The translations under genes and the position numbers were made by a program. The notes beneath the pieces were generated by a model, which did no database searches, was not told where the DNA came from, and saw nothing but the letters and a program-made list of their open reading frames with translations. Positions 1 to 7,970 of a stretch of DNA of 36,063 nt are shown here, piece after piece. Positions within the stretch are counted from its first letter, which is position 1. Each line of letters starts with the position of its first letter. The stretch comes from Acidimicrobiia bacterium (GTDB taxonomy: Bacteria; Actinomycetota; Acidimicrobiia; Spongiisociales; UBA5794), in contig JAOZRW010000004.1 in the NCBI GenBank assembly GCA_029939995.1, positions 74,831 to 110,893 on the forward strand, read 5' to 3'.

Positions 1-197
1 GCCGTCCAGTACGCGGTCGCCTGCGCCGATGAGCCGAGTGTGCGTCCGGCGACCTGGCTGTAGTAGACGGGAAGGACCGCGGAGAGGATGGTCGTGGCGA
101 ACGCGGAGTTCGCCCAGTCGTAGAGGGCCCATGCCCGGACCCGTTTGCGGTACACCCGGTCGTCGACAGCCCCGTACCCCGCGATCGCATCGGTCAT
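1..197 (-). CDS. MFS transporter, UMF1/Atg22-like, N-terminal part only
   Basis: This is the first 65 codons of a gene that runs off the left edge. After about 20 polar residues the translation reads [18 protein letters not shown] and then a hydrophobic helix ending [11 protein letters not shown]. That opening is characteristic of the UMF1 (vacuole effluxer Atg22-like) branch of the major facilitator superfamily, multi-helix inner-membrane exporters or transporters of unknown substrate. The ATG at 195-197 is preceded by a GAGGGAG ribosome site about 9 nt upstream. It follows the hydrolase at 229-1020 on the same strand by 31 bp, so the two are probably co-transcribed. The substrate cannot be told from this fragment. 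Confidence 0.75.
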   Translation of the reverse strand, partial: MTDAIAGYGAVDDRVYRKRVRAWALYDWANSAFATTILSAVLPVYYSQVAGRTLGSSAQATAYWT

Positions 198-228
198 GTG
201 GCGCTCTCCCTCTCGATCCGACCCGAGG

Positions 229-1020
229 CTAGTCGGGTGAGACGGCGCCCCAGAGGGATCGCAGAGCAGCTTCGACGGCGGCGGGGTTCTCGACCGGCGC
301 CATGTGACCGGCATCGGGGACGATCGACAGCGCCGCTCCGGCGGCGGCAGCCATATGGTCGGCGTCGGCGAGCGGCGTCAGGGCGTCGTGTTCCCCGACG
401 ATCACCCCGACCGGAATGCCGATGTTCGACAGCACGGCGGTCCGGTCCGGGCGGCGCTTCATGCCTTCGAGCGCCGCCACGATGGATTCGGCGGGAGCGG
501 CCTCGATCATCGTGCGGAGCCGCGCTCGGAGCCACGGTGATGCGGATTCGGACACGAGCATGGGCACCATGTCGGTGGCGAAACCGGCCCTCCCCTCGGT
601 TGCGATGCGCAGCGCCGCGGCGCTCCTCCCGGCCTTCCCCTCCTCCGAATCTTCGGTCGACTTCGTATCGACGAGCGCGAGTGTGCGAAGCCGGTCCGGG
701 TGCCGCTCGGCGAAGGCGAGCGCGACGTATCCGCCCATGGACAGGCCCACGAGGTCGACCCGTTCGATCCCGAGGACGTCGATGATCCCGACGAGATCAT
801 CGGCGTGCTCCTCCATCGTGAGCACGGTTCGCAGGCTCGGCGCCGAGGAGCCGAAACCCCTGAGATCCGGGACGATGCAGCGGCGCACATCCGAGAGTCG
901 CTCGGTCTGCTCGAGCCACATCGTCGAATCGAGCGGGAACCCGTGCACGAACAGGGCGACCGGGCCCCGGCCTCGTTCACGCGTGAAGAACTGATGGTGG
1001 TTGACGGTGATGGTTGCCAT
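229..1020 (-). CDS. Alpha/beta hydrolase
   Basis: A 263-residue soluble alpha/beta-hydrolase-fold enzyme. Seen in sequence: the oxyanion-hole segment [13 protein letters not shown] near residue 25, the strand DLRGFG, the nucleophile elbow VGLSMGGY with the catalytic Ser, a late Asp in [11 protein letters not shown] and the final His in [11 protein letters not shown], so the catalytic triad is complete. The size and motifs fit the large group that includes 3-oxoadipate enol-lactonase (PcaD) and general esterases; substrate unknown. The ATG at 1018-1020 is chosen because the family starts just before the first beta strand; the open frame extends 21 codons upstream but would run into the divergent gene's promoter. 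Likely first gene of a pair with the MFS transporter. Confidence 0.85.
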   Translation of the reverse strand: MATITVNHHQFFTRERGRGPVALFVHGFPLDSTMWLEQTERLSDVRRCIVPDLRGFGSSAPSLRTVLTMEEHADDLVGIIDVLGIERVDLVGLSMGGYVALAFAERHPDRLRTLALVDTKSTEDSEEGKAGRSAAALRIATEGRAGFATDMVPMLVSESASPWLRARLRTMIEAAPAESIVAALEGMKRRPDRTAVLSNIGIPVGVIVGEHDALTPLADADHMAAAAGAALSIVPDAGHMAPVENPAAVEAALRSLWGAVSPD

Positions 1021-1068
1021 GAGCCCAGTGTTGCACATCGCGGATGGCCCGGACCCGGGTTCAGGTGA

Positions 1069-1074
1069 TAGCGT
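1069..1074 (+). promoter_or_regulatory. -10 box (TAGCGT) for the 1082 gene, leaderless
   Basis: TAGCGT lies 7 nt before the ATG at 1082 and no Shine-Dalgarno sequence is visible. This spacing puts the expected transcription start at or next to the start codon. The promoter is inferred from pattern only. Confidence 0.45.
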
Positions 1075-1081
1075 TCGGATC

Positions 1082-2050
1082 ATGGATCATTCACGCATCG
1101 GTCTCGCCCATCTCCCCACACCACTCGAGCCCGCCGCCCGCCTCACGGAAGCCTGGGGCGGCCCGACGATCTGGGTCAAACGGGACGATCTCACCGGATT
1201 CGGCCTGTCCGGGAACAAGGTGCGGAAGCTCGAGTTCCACTTCGCCGCTGCGCTCGATGCCGGAGCGGATGCGGTCATCACCTGCGGAGCCGTCCAGTCG
1301 AACCACTGTCGGGCCACGGCGCTTGCGGCCGCCCGCGTCGGTTTGAAGACGATCCTCTATCTGAGGAGCTCCGACGGCGAACCGCCACCGCAACCGATGG
1401 GCAACCATCTCCTCCAGCGTCTCGCCGGAGCGGAGTGCCGTTTCATCACCCCGGCGCAGTACGACGATCGGAACCGGATCATGGCTGAGGCGGCCGCCGA
1501 GCACGGTTCGGCGTGGGTGATGCCCGAAGGCGCCTCCGATGCGCTCGGCGCTCTCGGATTCGTGGCGGCGATGCACGAGATCGCTCCTCAGATCCGGGAT
1601 CTGCAGCTGGACCGCCCGATCATCTGGCATGCGGCGTCCAGCGCGGGCACGACCGCCGGGATGATCCGCGGTGCCGACGCGGCCGGGCTCGACGTCGAGA
1701 TCATCGGCTCATCGGTCGGCGATCCGGCCGCGGACGTCGGCGCCCGGATCCGTGCGATCCTGGCCGACTCGATCGCCAAGTTCGGCGGTGCCCCCGACGG
1801 GGTCCCCTGGCACATCGTCGATGACTACATCGGACTCGGCTACGGGCTCTCGACGCCCGAGGAGCTCGCCGTGCAGGCAGAAGCGACTCGTCTCACGGGG
1901 CTGCTCTTCGATCCGGCGTACACGGGCAAGCTGATCTACGGGCTGAAACGCGAGATCGAGCTGGGACGGTTCACGAGCGGCGACGACGTCATCCTGTGGC
2001 ACACCGGGGGCGGCTTCGCCGTGTTCGCCTACCCGGAGCTGGTCGAGTAA
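1082..2050 (+). CDS. D-cysteine desulfhydrase / ACC deaminase family PLP enzyme
   Basis: A 322-residue fold-type II pyridoxal-phosphate enzyme. The N-terminus RIGLAHLPTPLEPAARL, the phrase WVKRDDLTGFGLSGNKVRKLEF (PLP-binding Lys in GNKVRK), CGAVQSNHCRATALAAA (substrate loop) and a glycine-rich phosphate-binding loop near SSAGTTAG are diagnostic of the D-cysteine desulfhydrase (DcyD) / 1-aminocyclopropane-1-carboxylate deaminase family. D-cysteine desulfhydrase converts D-cysteine to pyruvate, sulfide and ammonia; ACC deaminase makes 2-oxobutyrate and ammonia. I favour DcyD-like because the length and opening motif match, but the activities cannot be separated by eye. The internal ATG at 1082 is preferred over upstream starts because it begins at the family's N-terminus and has a -10 box 7 nt before it. 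Confidence 0.85.
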   Translation: MDHSRIGLAHLPTPLEPAARLTEAWGGPTIWVKRDDLTGFGLSGNKVRKLEFHFAAALDAGADAVITCGAVQSNHCRATALAAARVGLKTILYLRSSDGEPPPQPMGNHLLQRLAGAECRFITPAQYDDRNRIMAEAAAEHGSAWVMPEGASDALGALGFVAAMHEIAPQIRDLQLDRPIIWHAASSAGTTAGMIRGADAAGLDVEIIGSSVGDPAADVGARIRAILADSIAKFGGAPDGVPWHIVDDYIGLGYGLSTPEELAVQAEATRLTGLLFDPAYTGKLIYGLKREIELGRFTSGDDVILWHTGGGFAVFAYPELVE

Positions 2051-2062
2051 CGGCGGGTCTCC

Positions 2063-2776
2063 TCAGGTGCCCCGGAGGAATCCGATCAGCCGGTCGTTCA
2101 CGACGCCGGGCCGTTCGATCATCATGAGATGCCCCGTTCCCTCGATCAGCGCGATCGTGGCATCCGGAGCGGCCTCGGCGATCGGTTCGGCGGCTGCAGG
2201 ACTCGTCATCACGTCACCGTCCCCGAGGACCAGCAGCATCGGAACCGTGATCTTCGACGCGACTTCCGCTGCCCCCGGATACGTGTCGCATGCGGTCAGG
2301 TCGGCGAGGGCGACCTCCGGCCGGGATCGCTCGAGGACGGCGATCGTGGCGTCCAGACTCCATGCGGGTTCACCGACCGGCGCACGGGTGTACATCCATT
2401 TCGCCATCGTGGAGAACATCGACCGATCGTCACCGCGCACGGCTTCGAGCAGGCCCGGGTTCACCGGCATCTGATCGGATACCCCCATCAACGTCACCGA
2501 CCTGACGAGATCCGGTCGCGCTGCGGCGGCCTCCAACACGATGAGTGCCCCCATCGAATGGCCCACGAGATGGACGGGCTCATCGAACATCGCTAGATAC
2601 GCGAGGAGCCATCCCGCGTATCCCTTGATCGTCGTCGACGGCTCACCTTCCGACCGGCCGTGTCCGGGAAGATCGACCGACACCGGGTCGAAACCGGCCC
2701 GTGCCAGCGCATCGGCCTGGTACTCCCACACGGACCCGTCCATCGTCGCACCGTGAACGAGCACGACGGTGCTCAT
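2063..2776 (-). CDS. Alpha/beta hydrolase
   Basis: A 237-residue alpha/beta hydrolase. It opens with MSTVVLVHGATMDGSVWEY (oxyanion-hole HG), then VDLPGHGRS, the nucleophile motif LVGHSMGALI, an acidic residue in LVLGDGDVMT and the catalytic His in EGTGHLMMIERP. All triad elements are present. Its ATG overlaps the stop of the upstream MaoC-family gene by 4 nt (ATGA, 2773-2776), so the two are translationally coupled, and it may act on the ester, lactone or thioester product of that dehydratase; this link is inference. It converges on the DcyD-like gene with a gap of only 12 bp. Exact substrate unknown. Confidence 0.85.
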   Translation of the reverse strand: MSTVVLVHGATMDGSVWEYQADALARAGFDPVSVDLPGHGRSEGEPSTTIKGYAGWLLAYLAMFDEPVHLVGHSMGALIVLEAAAARPDLVRSVTLMGVSDQMPVNPGLLEAVRGDDRSMFSTMAKWMYTRAPVGEPAWSLDATIAVLERSRPEVALADLTACDTYPGAAEVASKITVPMLLVLGDGDVMTSPAAAEPIAEAAPDATIALIEGTGHLMMIERPGVVNDRLIGFLRGT

Positions 2777-3231
2777 GCCGTGACGAAGAGGGTCAGAGCC
2801 TCGACGATCAGCGCGGGGCGATCGGATCCTTCGATCTCGACGGTGATCTCGTTCTTGAGGAGCCAGCGACCCGGCCCCTTCTCGGTCACGTCGACGAGTC
2901 GTGTTCGCGCCCGCACCCGTTTCCCGACTCTGACCGGTTCGATGAAGCGAAGCTTGTCGGTCCCGTAGTTGATGGCCATCACCATCCCGTCCGGAGCAAG
3001 CATCGTTTCCATCATCATCGGTGTCGTGAGCGACAGCGTCAGGAAACCGTGGGCGATCGTCGAGCCGAACGGGGTCTGCGCCGCCGCTTCGGGGTCGACG
3101 TGGATGAACTGGTGATCCATGGTGGCGTCGGCGAAGGCGTCGATACGGCTCTGATCGATCTGGACCCACTCGGAGACTCCGGTCTCCTCTCCGATCCGAT
3201 TCCCAAGTTCGTCAGCCGGGATGATCTGCAC
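2773..3231 (-). CDS. MaoC-family (R)-enoyl-CoA hydratase / dehydratase
   Basis: A 152-residue hot-dog-fold protein of the MaoC/NodN type. The segment VSEWVQIDQSRIDAFADATMDHQFIHVDPEAA carries the conserved Asp and His of the hydratase active site (D-x4-H), followed by PFGSTIAHGFLTLSL, the usual G-x-x-x-A-H-G-x-x-x motif. These enzymes hydrate or dehydrate (R)-3-hydroxyacyl-CoA in lipid or polyketide pathways in the cytoplasm. The GTG at 3229-3231 is chosen: it has GAGAGG 6 nt upstream and gives the usual family N-terminus; a further GTG at 3288 would add 19 residues without similarity. Coupled by a 4-nt overlap to the hydrolase downstream; diverges from the nuclease at 3315. Confidence 0.85.
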   Translation of the reverse strand: MQIIPADELGNRIGEETGVSEWVQIDQSRIDAFADATMDHQFIHVDPEAAAQTPFGSTIAHGFLTLSLTTPMMMETMLAPDGMVMAINYGTDKLRFIEPVRVGKRVRARTRLVDVTEKGPGRWLLKNEITVEIEGSDRPALIVEALTLFVTA

Positions 3232-3314
3232 ACGGTTCCTCTCGATCGCTGCCGACAGGCTACCGATCGGAAAGCCGTCTGCAACCACGGATCGCCGGTA
3301 CCGTACCGATCACC

Positions 3315-4235
3315 ATGCTGCGCACCGCGACCGTCATAGCCGCCTTCACTCTCGTTCTGGCCGCCTGCACGTCCGGCCCGTCGATCGAAACGGAAACGAC
3401 GACGACCGCAACCGTCACGGAGGAATCGGCGCCGTCGACGACGCAGGTAACGCTGCCTCCGGACGAGGATCTCGTGAGAGGGACCGTCGACGGCGTGCTC
3501 GACGGTGACACGCTCCAGGCGGTCGTGGACGGCCGGCAGGTGGACATTCAACTCATCGGGATCAACGCCCCGGAAGGCGATGAGTGCTACGGGGACCAGG
3601 CCCGATCGGCGCTCGCTTCGCTCGTGACCGGGAAGACCGTCGTTCTCGCCTCCGACGGGCCGGACGCCGATGCGGACGGGCGCCTCCTGCGGTACGTGAT
3701 CGTCGAGCAAGATCCGCCGATCCTCGTCAACGCCGAGTTGGTCTCGTCCGGAGCGGCCGTGCCCCTCCACAGCGGCCACTCGAAACAGGACGACTTCCTC
3801 GCGCGCGGCGACCGCGCCTACGCGTCCGGGAAGGGCATGTGGGGAACGTTCGTGTGCGGACATCCGGGCGACGGCGTCTCTCCCGACCGGCCGCAGCTCC
3901 GGATCGACGAGATCAATCTCCTCCCCGCTACCGACGGCACCGGCGACCTGACCGATGAGTGGTTCCGGATCATCAACCAGTCGTATACGGGTGTCGGGAT
4001 GGGCGGCTGGGTCGTCCGCAATGAGATGGGCGACCGGCGCCTCACCTTCTCGTCCGGCCTCGGGGTCGGCGCGGGGAGGTTCGTCCGGATCGCGACGGGC
4101 TGCGGGACCAACAACAGCGAAGCCGTCTACTGGTGCCTGGACGAGGCAGTCTGGTCGACCGCAGGCAACACGATTATCCTTCAGGACACCCTCGGCAACG
4201 TCGTCGAACGACACCCGTACGAGGTCGACGGATAG
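3315..4235 (+). CDS. Secreted SNase-like nuclease lipoprotein with C-terminal lamin-tail domain
   Basis: A 306-residue exported lipoprotein. Residues 1-18 form a signal peptide with lipobox LAAC (Cys18), followed by a Thr/Glu-rich linker to about 50. Residues 55-181 are a staphylococcal-nuclease (thermonuclease) domain: VLDGDTLQ (calcium-side Asp), IQLIGINAPE, and DADGRLLRY with the conserved Arg123. Residues 196-303 (IDEINLLPATD... EWFRIINQ... GWVVRNEMG) are a lamin-tail (LTD) domain, often found on extracellular nucleases. It probably degrades extracellular DNA at the cell surface. Oddity: staphylococcal nuclease Arg35 and Asp40 correspond to Gln79 and Asn84 here, while Glu43 (Glu87) and Arg87 (Arg123) are kept, so activity may be lowered or altered. 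ATG start precedes the signal peptide directly. Confidence 0.87.
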   Translation: MLRTATVIAAFTLVLAACTSGPSIETETTTTATVTEESAPSTTQVTLPPDEDLVRGTVDGVLDGDTLQAVVDGRQVDIQLIGINAPEGDECYGDQARSALASLVTGKTVVLASDGPDADADGRLLRYVIVEQDPPILVNAELVSSGAAVPLHSGHSKQDDFLARGDRAYASGKGMWGTFVCGHPGDGVSPDRPQLRIDEINLLPATDGTGDLTDEWFRIINQSYTGVGMGGWVVRNEMGDRRLTFSSGLGVGAGRFVRIATGCGTNNSEAVYWCLDEAVWSTAGNTIILQDTLGNVVERHPYEVDG

Positions 4236-4273
4236 ACCCGCAACCGCCGAACGGCTCGCGCCCGACCTCGCCG

Positions 4274-5827
4274 CTACGCCTCGAATCGCCTGGCCACGGT
4301 CTTCATCTCCATGAAGAGCCGCAGGTAGTCGGGGCCTCCCGCTTTGGCGTTCGATCCGGACATGTTGAAGCCTCCGAACGGCTGGATCCCGACCAGCGCC
4401 CCGGTGATCTTCCGGTTGATGTACAGGTTCCCGACGTAGAACTCCCTGCGTGCCCGTTCGATCCGCGACTCGTCGGATGAGTGGAGTCCCCCGGTGAGCC
4501 CGTATTCGGTGCCGTTCGCGACATCGAGCGCCTCATCGAAGTCGGCAACGCGGATGACCGACAGCACCGGTCCGAAGATCTCGTGCTGGGCGAGACGGGC
4601 GTTCGGATCGACGTCGGTGAAGATCGTCGGTTCGATGTAGTACCCGCCGTCCTTCTCGACGGCCCGCCCGCCGGTGACCAGCGTCCCTTCGGCACGCCCG
4701 TGCTCGATCTCGTCGAGGATGGCCCGGTACTGCGCTTCGGACACGACGGGACCGACCTGCCGGTTCTCGGCGGGTGTTCCGATGCTCAGCGCTTCGGTTC
4801 GCTCGACGATCTTGTCGACGAGTTCGTCGTGGACCGAGTCGATCACGATCAGCCGCGAACATGCAGAGCACTTCTGCCCCTGGAAGCCGAACGCGGAGCG
4901 CACCGCGTCGTCGGCGGCGGCGTCGAGATCGGACGTCTCATCGACGATGAGTGCGTCTTTTCCGCCCATCTCCATGTAGGCGCGTTTCATCCACTTCTGG
5001 TCGTTGTGGACGACCGAGGATCGCTCGGCGATCCTGAGACCGACCTCTTTCGAGCCGGTGAAGTTGATGAAGCGGGTCCTGGGGTGGTCGACGAGCGTGT
5101 CGCCGACCTCGGAACCGGGGCCGGGGAGGAAGTTCACGACTCCCGGGGGGATGCCGGCCTCTTCGACGGCCTGCATGAACCCCCATCCGATGAGCGGCGT
5201 GTTCGATGCAGGTTTGAGGACGACGGTGTTCCCGGCCGCGACGGGCCCGACCGTCATGCCGACGAGAATCGCCAGTGGGAAGTTCCACGGCGGGATGACG
5301 ACCCCGGCACCGATCGGTTGGAGCCACGATTCGTTGGTCTCCCCCGGATAGTCGTACACCGGCAAGGGCTCATCCATCTCGAGAGCCTGGTGGGCGTAGT
5401 AGTGGCAGAAGTCGATCGCTTCGGCGACGTCGGCTTCCGCCTCCGCCCAGTTCTTCCCGGCTTCGAACGTCTGCCATGCGGCGTAGTCGTAGATCCGTTC
5501 GGCGATGAGGTCGCCGACGCGGTGAACGAGCTCGGCTCGTTCGGCCGCCGGCCTGCGGGACCATGAGGGGAAGGCGTCCCAGGCGGCGTCGAGTGCGGCG
5601 ATCGCATGCTCATTCGACGCCGACGACGCCGTCCCGACGAGTCGATCCGGATTCGACGGATCGATGCTGCGGATCACGCGATCCGTGACGATCCGTTCCC
5701 CGCCGATCACGAGCGGCGCGTGAACACCGAGGTTCGCTTCGACCCGGCCGAGGGCTTCGCGATACGCGCCGGCGGCGACCGGATCCGTGAAGTCCGAGTA
5801 CGCAACGGTCTTGTACGGTGGCAACAT
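4274..5827 (-). CDS. pruA: L-glutamate gamma-semialdehyde (1-pyrroline-5-carboxylate) dehydrogenase
   Basis: A 517-residue NAD-dependent aldehyde dehydrogenase of the PruA/RocA group. It oxidises glutamate semialdehyde (from P5C) to glutamate, the second step of proline and arginine breakdown. Seen: IPPWNFPLAI with Asn182, the Rossmann motif FTGSKEVGLRIAE near 256, general base Glu286 in MEMGGKD, catalytic Cys320 in FQGQKCSACSR, and the C-terminal QPFGGFNMSGS. The long N-terminal extension ahead of the ALDH core and the length of about 515 residues match PruA rather than other ALDHs. ATG at 5825-5827 has GAGGAG 5 nt upstream. No proline dehydrogenase gene is next to it in this window. Confidence 0.92.
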   Translation of the reverse strand: MLPPYKTVAYSDFTDPVAAGAYREALGRVEANLGVHAPLVIGGERIVTDRVIRSIDPSNPDRLVGTASSASNEHAIAALDAAWDAFPSWSRRPAAERAELVHRVGDLIAERIYDYAAWQTFEAGKNWAEAEADVAEAIDFCHYYAHQALEMDEPLPVYDYPGETNESWLQPIGAGVVIPPWNFPLAILVGMTVGPVAAGNTVVLKPASNTPLIGWGFMQAVEEAGIPPGVVNFLPGPGSEVGDTLVDHPRTRFINFTGSKEVGLRIAERSSVVHNDQKWMKRAYMEMGGKDALIVDETSDLDAAADDAVRSAFGFQGQKCSACSRLIVIDSVHDELVDKIVERTEALSIGTPAENRQVGPVVSEAQYRAILDEIEHGRAEGTLVTGGRAVEKDGGYYIEPTIFTDVDPNARLAQHEIFGPVLSVIRVADFDEALDVANGTEYGLTGGLHSSDESRIERARREFYVGNLYINRKITGALVGIQPFGGFNMSGSNAKAGGPDYLRLFMEMKTVARRFEA

Positions 5828-5934
5828 GAGCGCTCCTCGTCTCTTCGGATACCCCCATCGTACCTGGAGAGCGTTGCGGGGCTAGAGGCGACGGACTGTT
5901 CAAGTGCCGCTTCGGGCGTGCCGATGACTGGCAC

Positions 5935-6336
5935 ATGCAACCGTCCGTGCTTGTGATCGAGGACTCGGCCAGCGTTCGCCGGCTCATCGAGGTCTGTCTG
6001 CGCCCTCTCGGCGCCGACATGCGCTTCGCAGAGGACGGCCTGGTCGGTATCGAGGCGGCCGGAGCCGACGTGCCGGACGTGATCGTTCTCGACATCGGCC
6101 TTCCCGGCCTCGACGGCTGGGAGGTTCTCGCCCGGCTCCGGTCCGATCCCGCGACGAACGGCGTTCGCGTCCTCGTACTGACCGCTCACGCTCAGCCGGA
6201 GATGGCCGATCGTGCCGCTGCGGGTGGAGCCGACGCGTTCATGATCAAACCGTTCCGCCCCAATGATCTACGTGTCGCGGTCGAGAAGCTCGTCCGTCTG
6301 GCAAGCACGACGTTGCCGTCGACCGAGAGCGGATAG
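5935..6336 (+). CDS. Single-domain response regulator (CheY-like receiver)
   Basis: A 133-residue stand-alone receiver domain. The acidic pocket is Glu9-Asp10 in VLVIEDSA, the phospho-acceptor is Asp53 in VIVLDIGLPGLDGWE, the switch Thr is Thr83 in VLVLTAHA, and the conserved Lys is Lys105 in FMIKPF. There is no DNA-binding or enzymatic output domain, so it probably passes phosphate or works by protein contact, as CheY, DivK or Spo0F do. No histidine kinase is encoded nearby, so its partner is elsewhere. The ATG at 5935 lacks an obvious ribosome site; the region before it carries short GTGCC/GGCAC repeats. Divergent from pruA, convergent with the phosphoribosyltransferase. Confidence 0.9.
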   Translation: MQPSVLVIEDSASVRRLIEVCLRPLGADMRFAEDGLVGIEAAGADVPDVIVLDIGLPGLDGWEVLARLRSDPATNGVRVLVLTAHAQPEMADRAAAGGADAFMIKPFRPNDLRVAVEKLVRLASTTLPSTESG

Positions 6337-6347
6337 TCCCCGACCGT

Positions 6348-6998
6348 TCAGCGGGATGAGGCGGCGGCCAGGAGCCGCGTCACCGTCTCGTCCGACACTT
6401 GTGTGAAGTCCTCGTACCAGGCGCCCACGGCGTAGAACATCCGCGGCCGGACCGGGCACACCACCGCGTCGACGATGCCGGCAAGCCTCTCGATCGTCTC
6501 GGGCGGGCCGACGGGAATCGCGGCGATCACCCGGCTCGCGCCGCCGTTGCTCACCAGCCGGAGCGACGCTTCGAGGGTCGAGCCGGTCGCCACGCCGTCG
6601 TCGACGACGATGCACGTCCTCCCGTCGATCGATATCGGATCTCTCCCGCGGCGAAGGAACCGGGCCCGGCGCTCGACTTCCCGAAGCTGACGGGCGGTCT
6701 CCTCTTCGATGTACGCGTCGCTGATGCCGAGTCGATCGATGATCCTCCGGTCCAGGATTCTCGAACCGTCCTCGGCGACGGCGCCGATCGCGAACTCGGG
6801 ATTCCCGGGAACTCCCAGCTTGTGTGCCACCAGCACATCGAGTTCGGCATCGAACCGGTTCGCCACTTCCGCCGCGACCGGAACACCTCCGCGAGGAACG
6901 CCGAGGACGAGGGGGGACTCCCCATCCTCGAGGAGGTTCGATGCTTCGATCGCGGAGGCGAGACGTCGCCCGGCGTCGGTACGATCGCGGTATCTCAC
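6348..6998 (-). CDS. Phosphoribosyltransferase family protein
   Basis: A 216-residue type I phosphoribosyltransferase. The N-terminus RYRDRTDAGRRLA, then VLGVPRGGVPVAAEVA and HKLGVPGNPEFAIGAV, and the PRPP-binding loop IVVDDGVATGSTLEA are the conserved elements of a family common in actinobacteria and cyanobacteria whose substrate is not established. The GTG at 6996-6998 is chosen: it gives the conserved family N-terminus and sits 6 nt from a TACGCT -10 box. Upstream starts would run through the divergent lipid kinase gene. Only 24 bp separate the two start codons, implying a shared promoter region. Confidence 0.85.
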   Translation of the reverse strand: MRYRDRTDAGRRLASAIEASNLLEDGESPLVLGVPRGGVPVAAEVANRFDAELDVLVAHKLGVPGNPEFAIGAVAEDGSRILDRRIIDRLGISDAYIEEETARQLREVERRARFLRRGRDPISIDGRTCIVVDDGVATGSTLEASLRLVSNGGASRVIAAIPVGPPETIERLAGIVDAVVCPVRPRMFYAVGAWYEDFTQVSDETVTRLLAAASSR

Positions 6999-7004
6999 AC
7001 CGTC

Positions 7005-7014
7005 AGCGTACGCT
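7005..7014. promoter_or_regulatory. Symmetric bidirectional -10 element between 6998 and 7023 genes
   Basis: AGCGTACGCT is a perfect 10-bp palindrome, so both strands read TACGCT. On the minus strand TACGCT ends 6 nt before the GTG at 6998; on the plus strand it ends 8 nt before the ATG at 7023. Neither gene has a Shine-Dalgarno sequence. One palindrome therefore seems to serve as overlapping -10 boxes for two leaderless transcripts. Confidence 0.5.
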
Positions 7015-7022
7015 TCCCGGCG

Positions 7023-7967
7023 ATGCGCCGCCTCCTCCTTCTCGCCAATCCGTCGGCTTCCGGGTTCACCGGCGCCCTGTATCGCACCGTCGTCGAGACG
7101 CTCTCCGCGTCGTTCTCTCTCGACACCGAGTGGCCCAACGGCCCCGACGACACGCTGCGACTTGCGGCTTCCGCAGCGGAGAACGGATACGAGATCGTCG
7201 CCGCCATGGGAGGGGACGGCGTGGTACACCATGTCGCCAACGGCGTTGCCGGAACGGCGGCGGCGCTCGCCATCATCCCGGCCGGCACGACGAACGTCAC
7301 AGCCCGGATCTTCGGGCTTCCCCATCGGCCCAAACGTGCCGCCGCCGCCATCGCCGACCTCGATCTCGTTCCGACCCGACTGGCTCGCATCGAGTCCACC
7401 GTTTCCGGTCGGACGAGCGTGGAGTTCGCAACGTTCGCCGTGGGCGTCGGGTTCGACGCCGACGTCGTCACCCGTGCCGAGACACGCCCCCACTCGAAGG
7501 TCTGGTTCGGTGGATTGCACTATGCCGAGTCGGCGATCATGACGCTGCTCACCGATTGGCGCGGCCGGCCGCCGAACCTACGGGTCGCGGTGGACGGCAG
7601 GCGCGTCGACGGGGTTGCCGCCCTCGTCCAGGTCCATCATCCGTACACGTACTTCGGGCCGGTTCCGCTGCACATCACCCGGGAAGCCGTCGACGGCCTC
7701 GCGGGCGTCGTCGCAACGGATCTCGAGGTGCACCGGGCGGCAGAGATCTTCGCGAGGGCGATTCTGCGTCGTCCGCTCGTCGATCGGCTCGGCATCCCGC
7801 TGTTCACGTGTTTCGACCGGATGACGATCGAAGCCGACCCTGCCACGCCGTTCCAGGCGGACGGCGAGCATCTCGGGCTCGCGACCCGTCTCGAGATCTC
7901 TCCGGCCCCCGACGCCCTGCTCGTCGTTCGCGATCCGGTGGCCTGCTGCGCTGCGGAGAGCGGCTGA
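7023..7967 (+). CDS. Diacylglycerol kinase-family lipid kinase
   Basis: A 314-residue member of the diacylglycerol/sphingosine kinase catalytic family (DagK, YegS, BmrU group). The start LLLLANPSASGFTG is the family N-terminal strand; AAMGGDGVVHHVANGVAG is the nucleotide-binding GGDG loop, with Val in place of the usual Thr; AIIPAGTTNVTARIFGLP is the conserved G-T-x-N-x-x-A segment; and the C-terminus carries QADGEHLG, the late metal-binding motif. It probably phosphorylates a membrane lipid head group or diacylglycerol, using ATP at the inner membrane face. ATG at 7023 starts directly at the fold. Divergent from the phosphoribosyltransferase and convergent (3 bp gap) with the MscS gene. Confidence 0.87.
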   Translation: MRRLLLLANPSASGFTGALYRTVVETLSASFSLDTEWPNGPDDTLRLAASAAENGYEIVAAMGGDGVVHHVANGVAGTAAALAIIPAGTTNVTARIFGLPHRPKRAAAAIADLDLVPTRLARIESTVSGRTSVEFATFAVGVGFDADVVTRAETRPHSKVWFGGLHYAESAIMTLLTDWRGRPPNLRVAVDGRRVDGVAALVQVHHPYTYFGPVPLHITREAVDGLAGVVATDLEVHRAAEIFARAILRRPLVDRLGIPLFTCFDRMTIEADPATPFQADGEHLGLATRLEISPAPDALLVVRDPVACCAAESG

Positions 7968-7970
7968 CCG

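Noticed and set aside
221-238. ACCCGA/TCGGGT hairpin as a terminator
   Set aside because: Only six pairs, it contains the hydrolase stop codon and lies inside a probable operon, so it is too weak to call.
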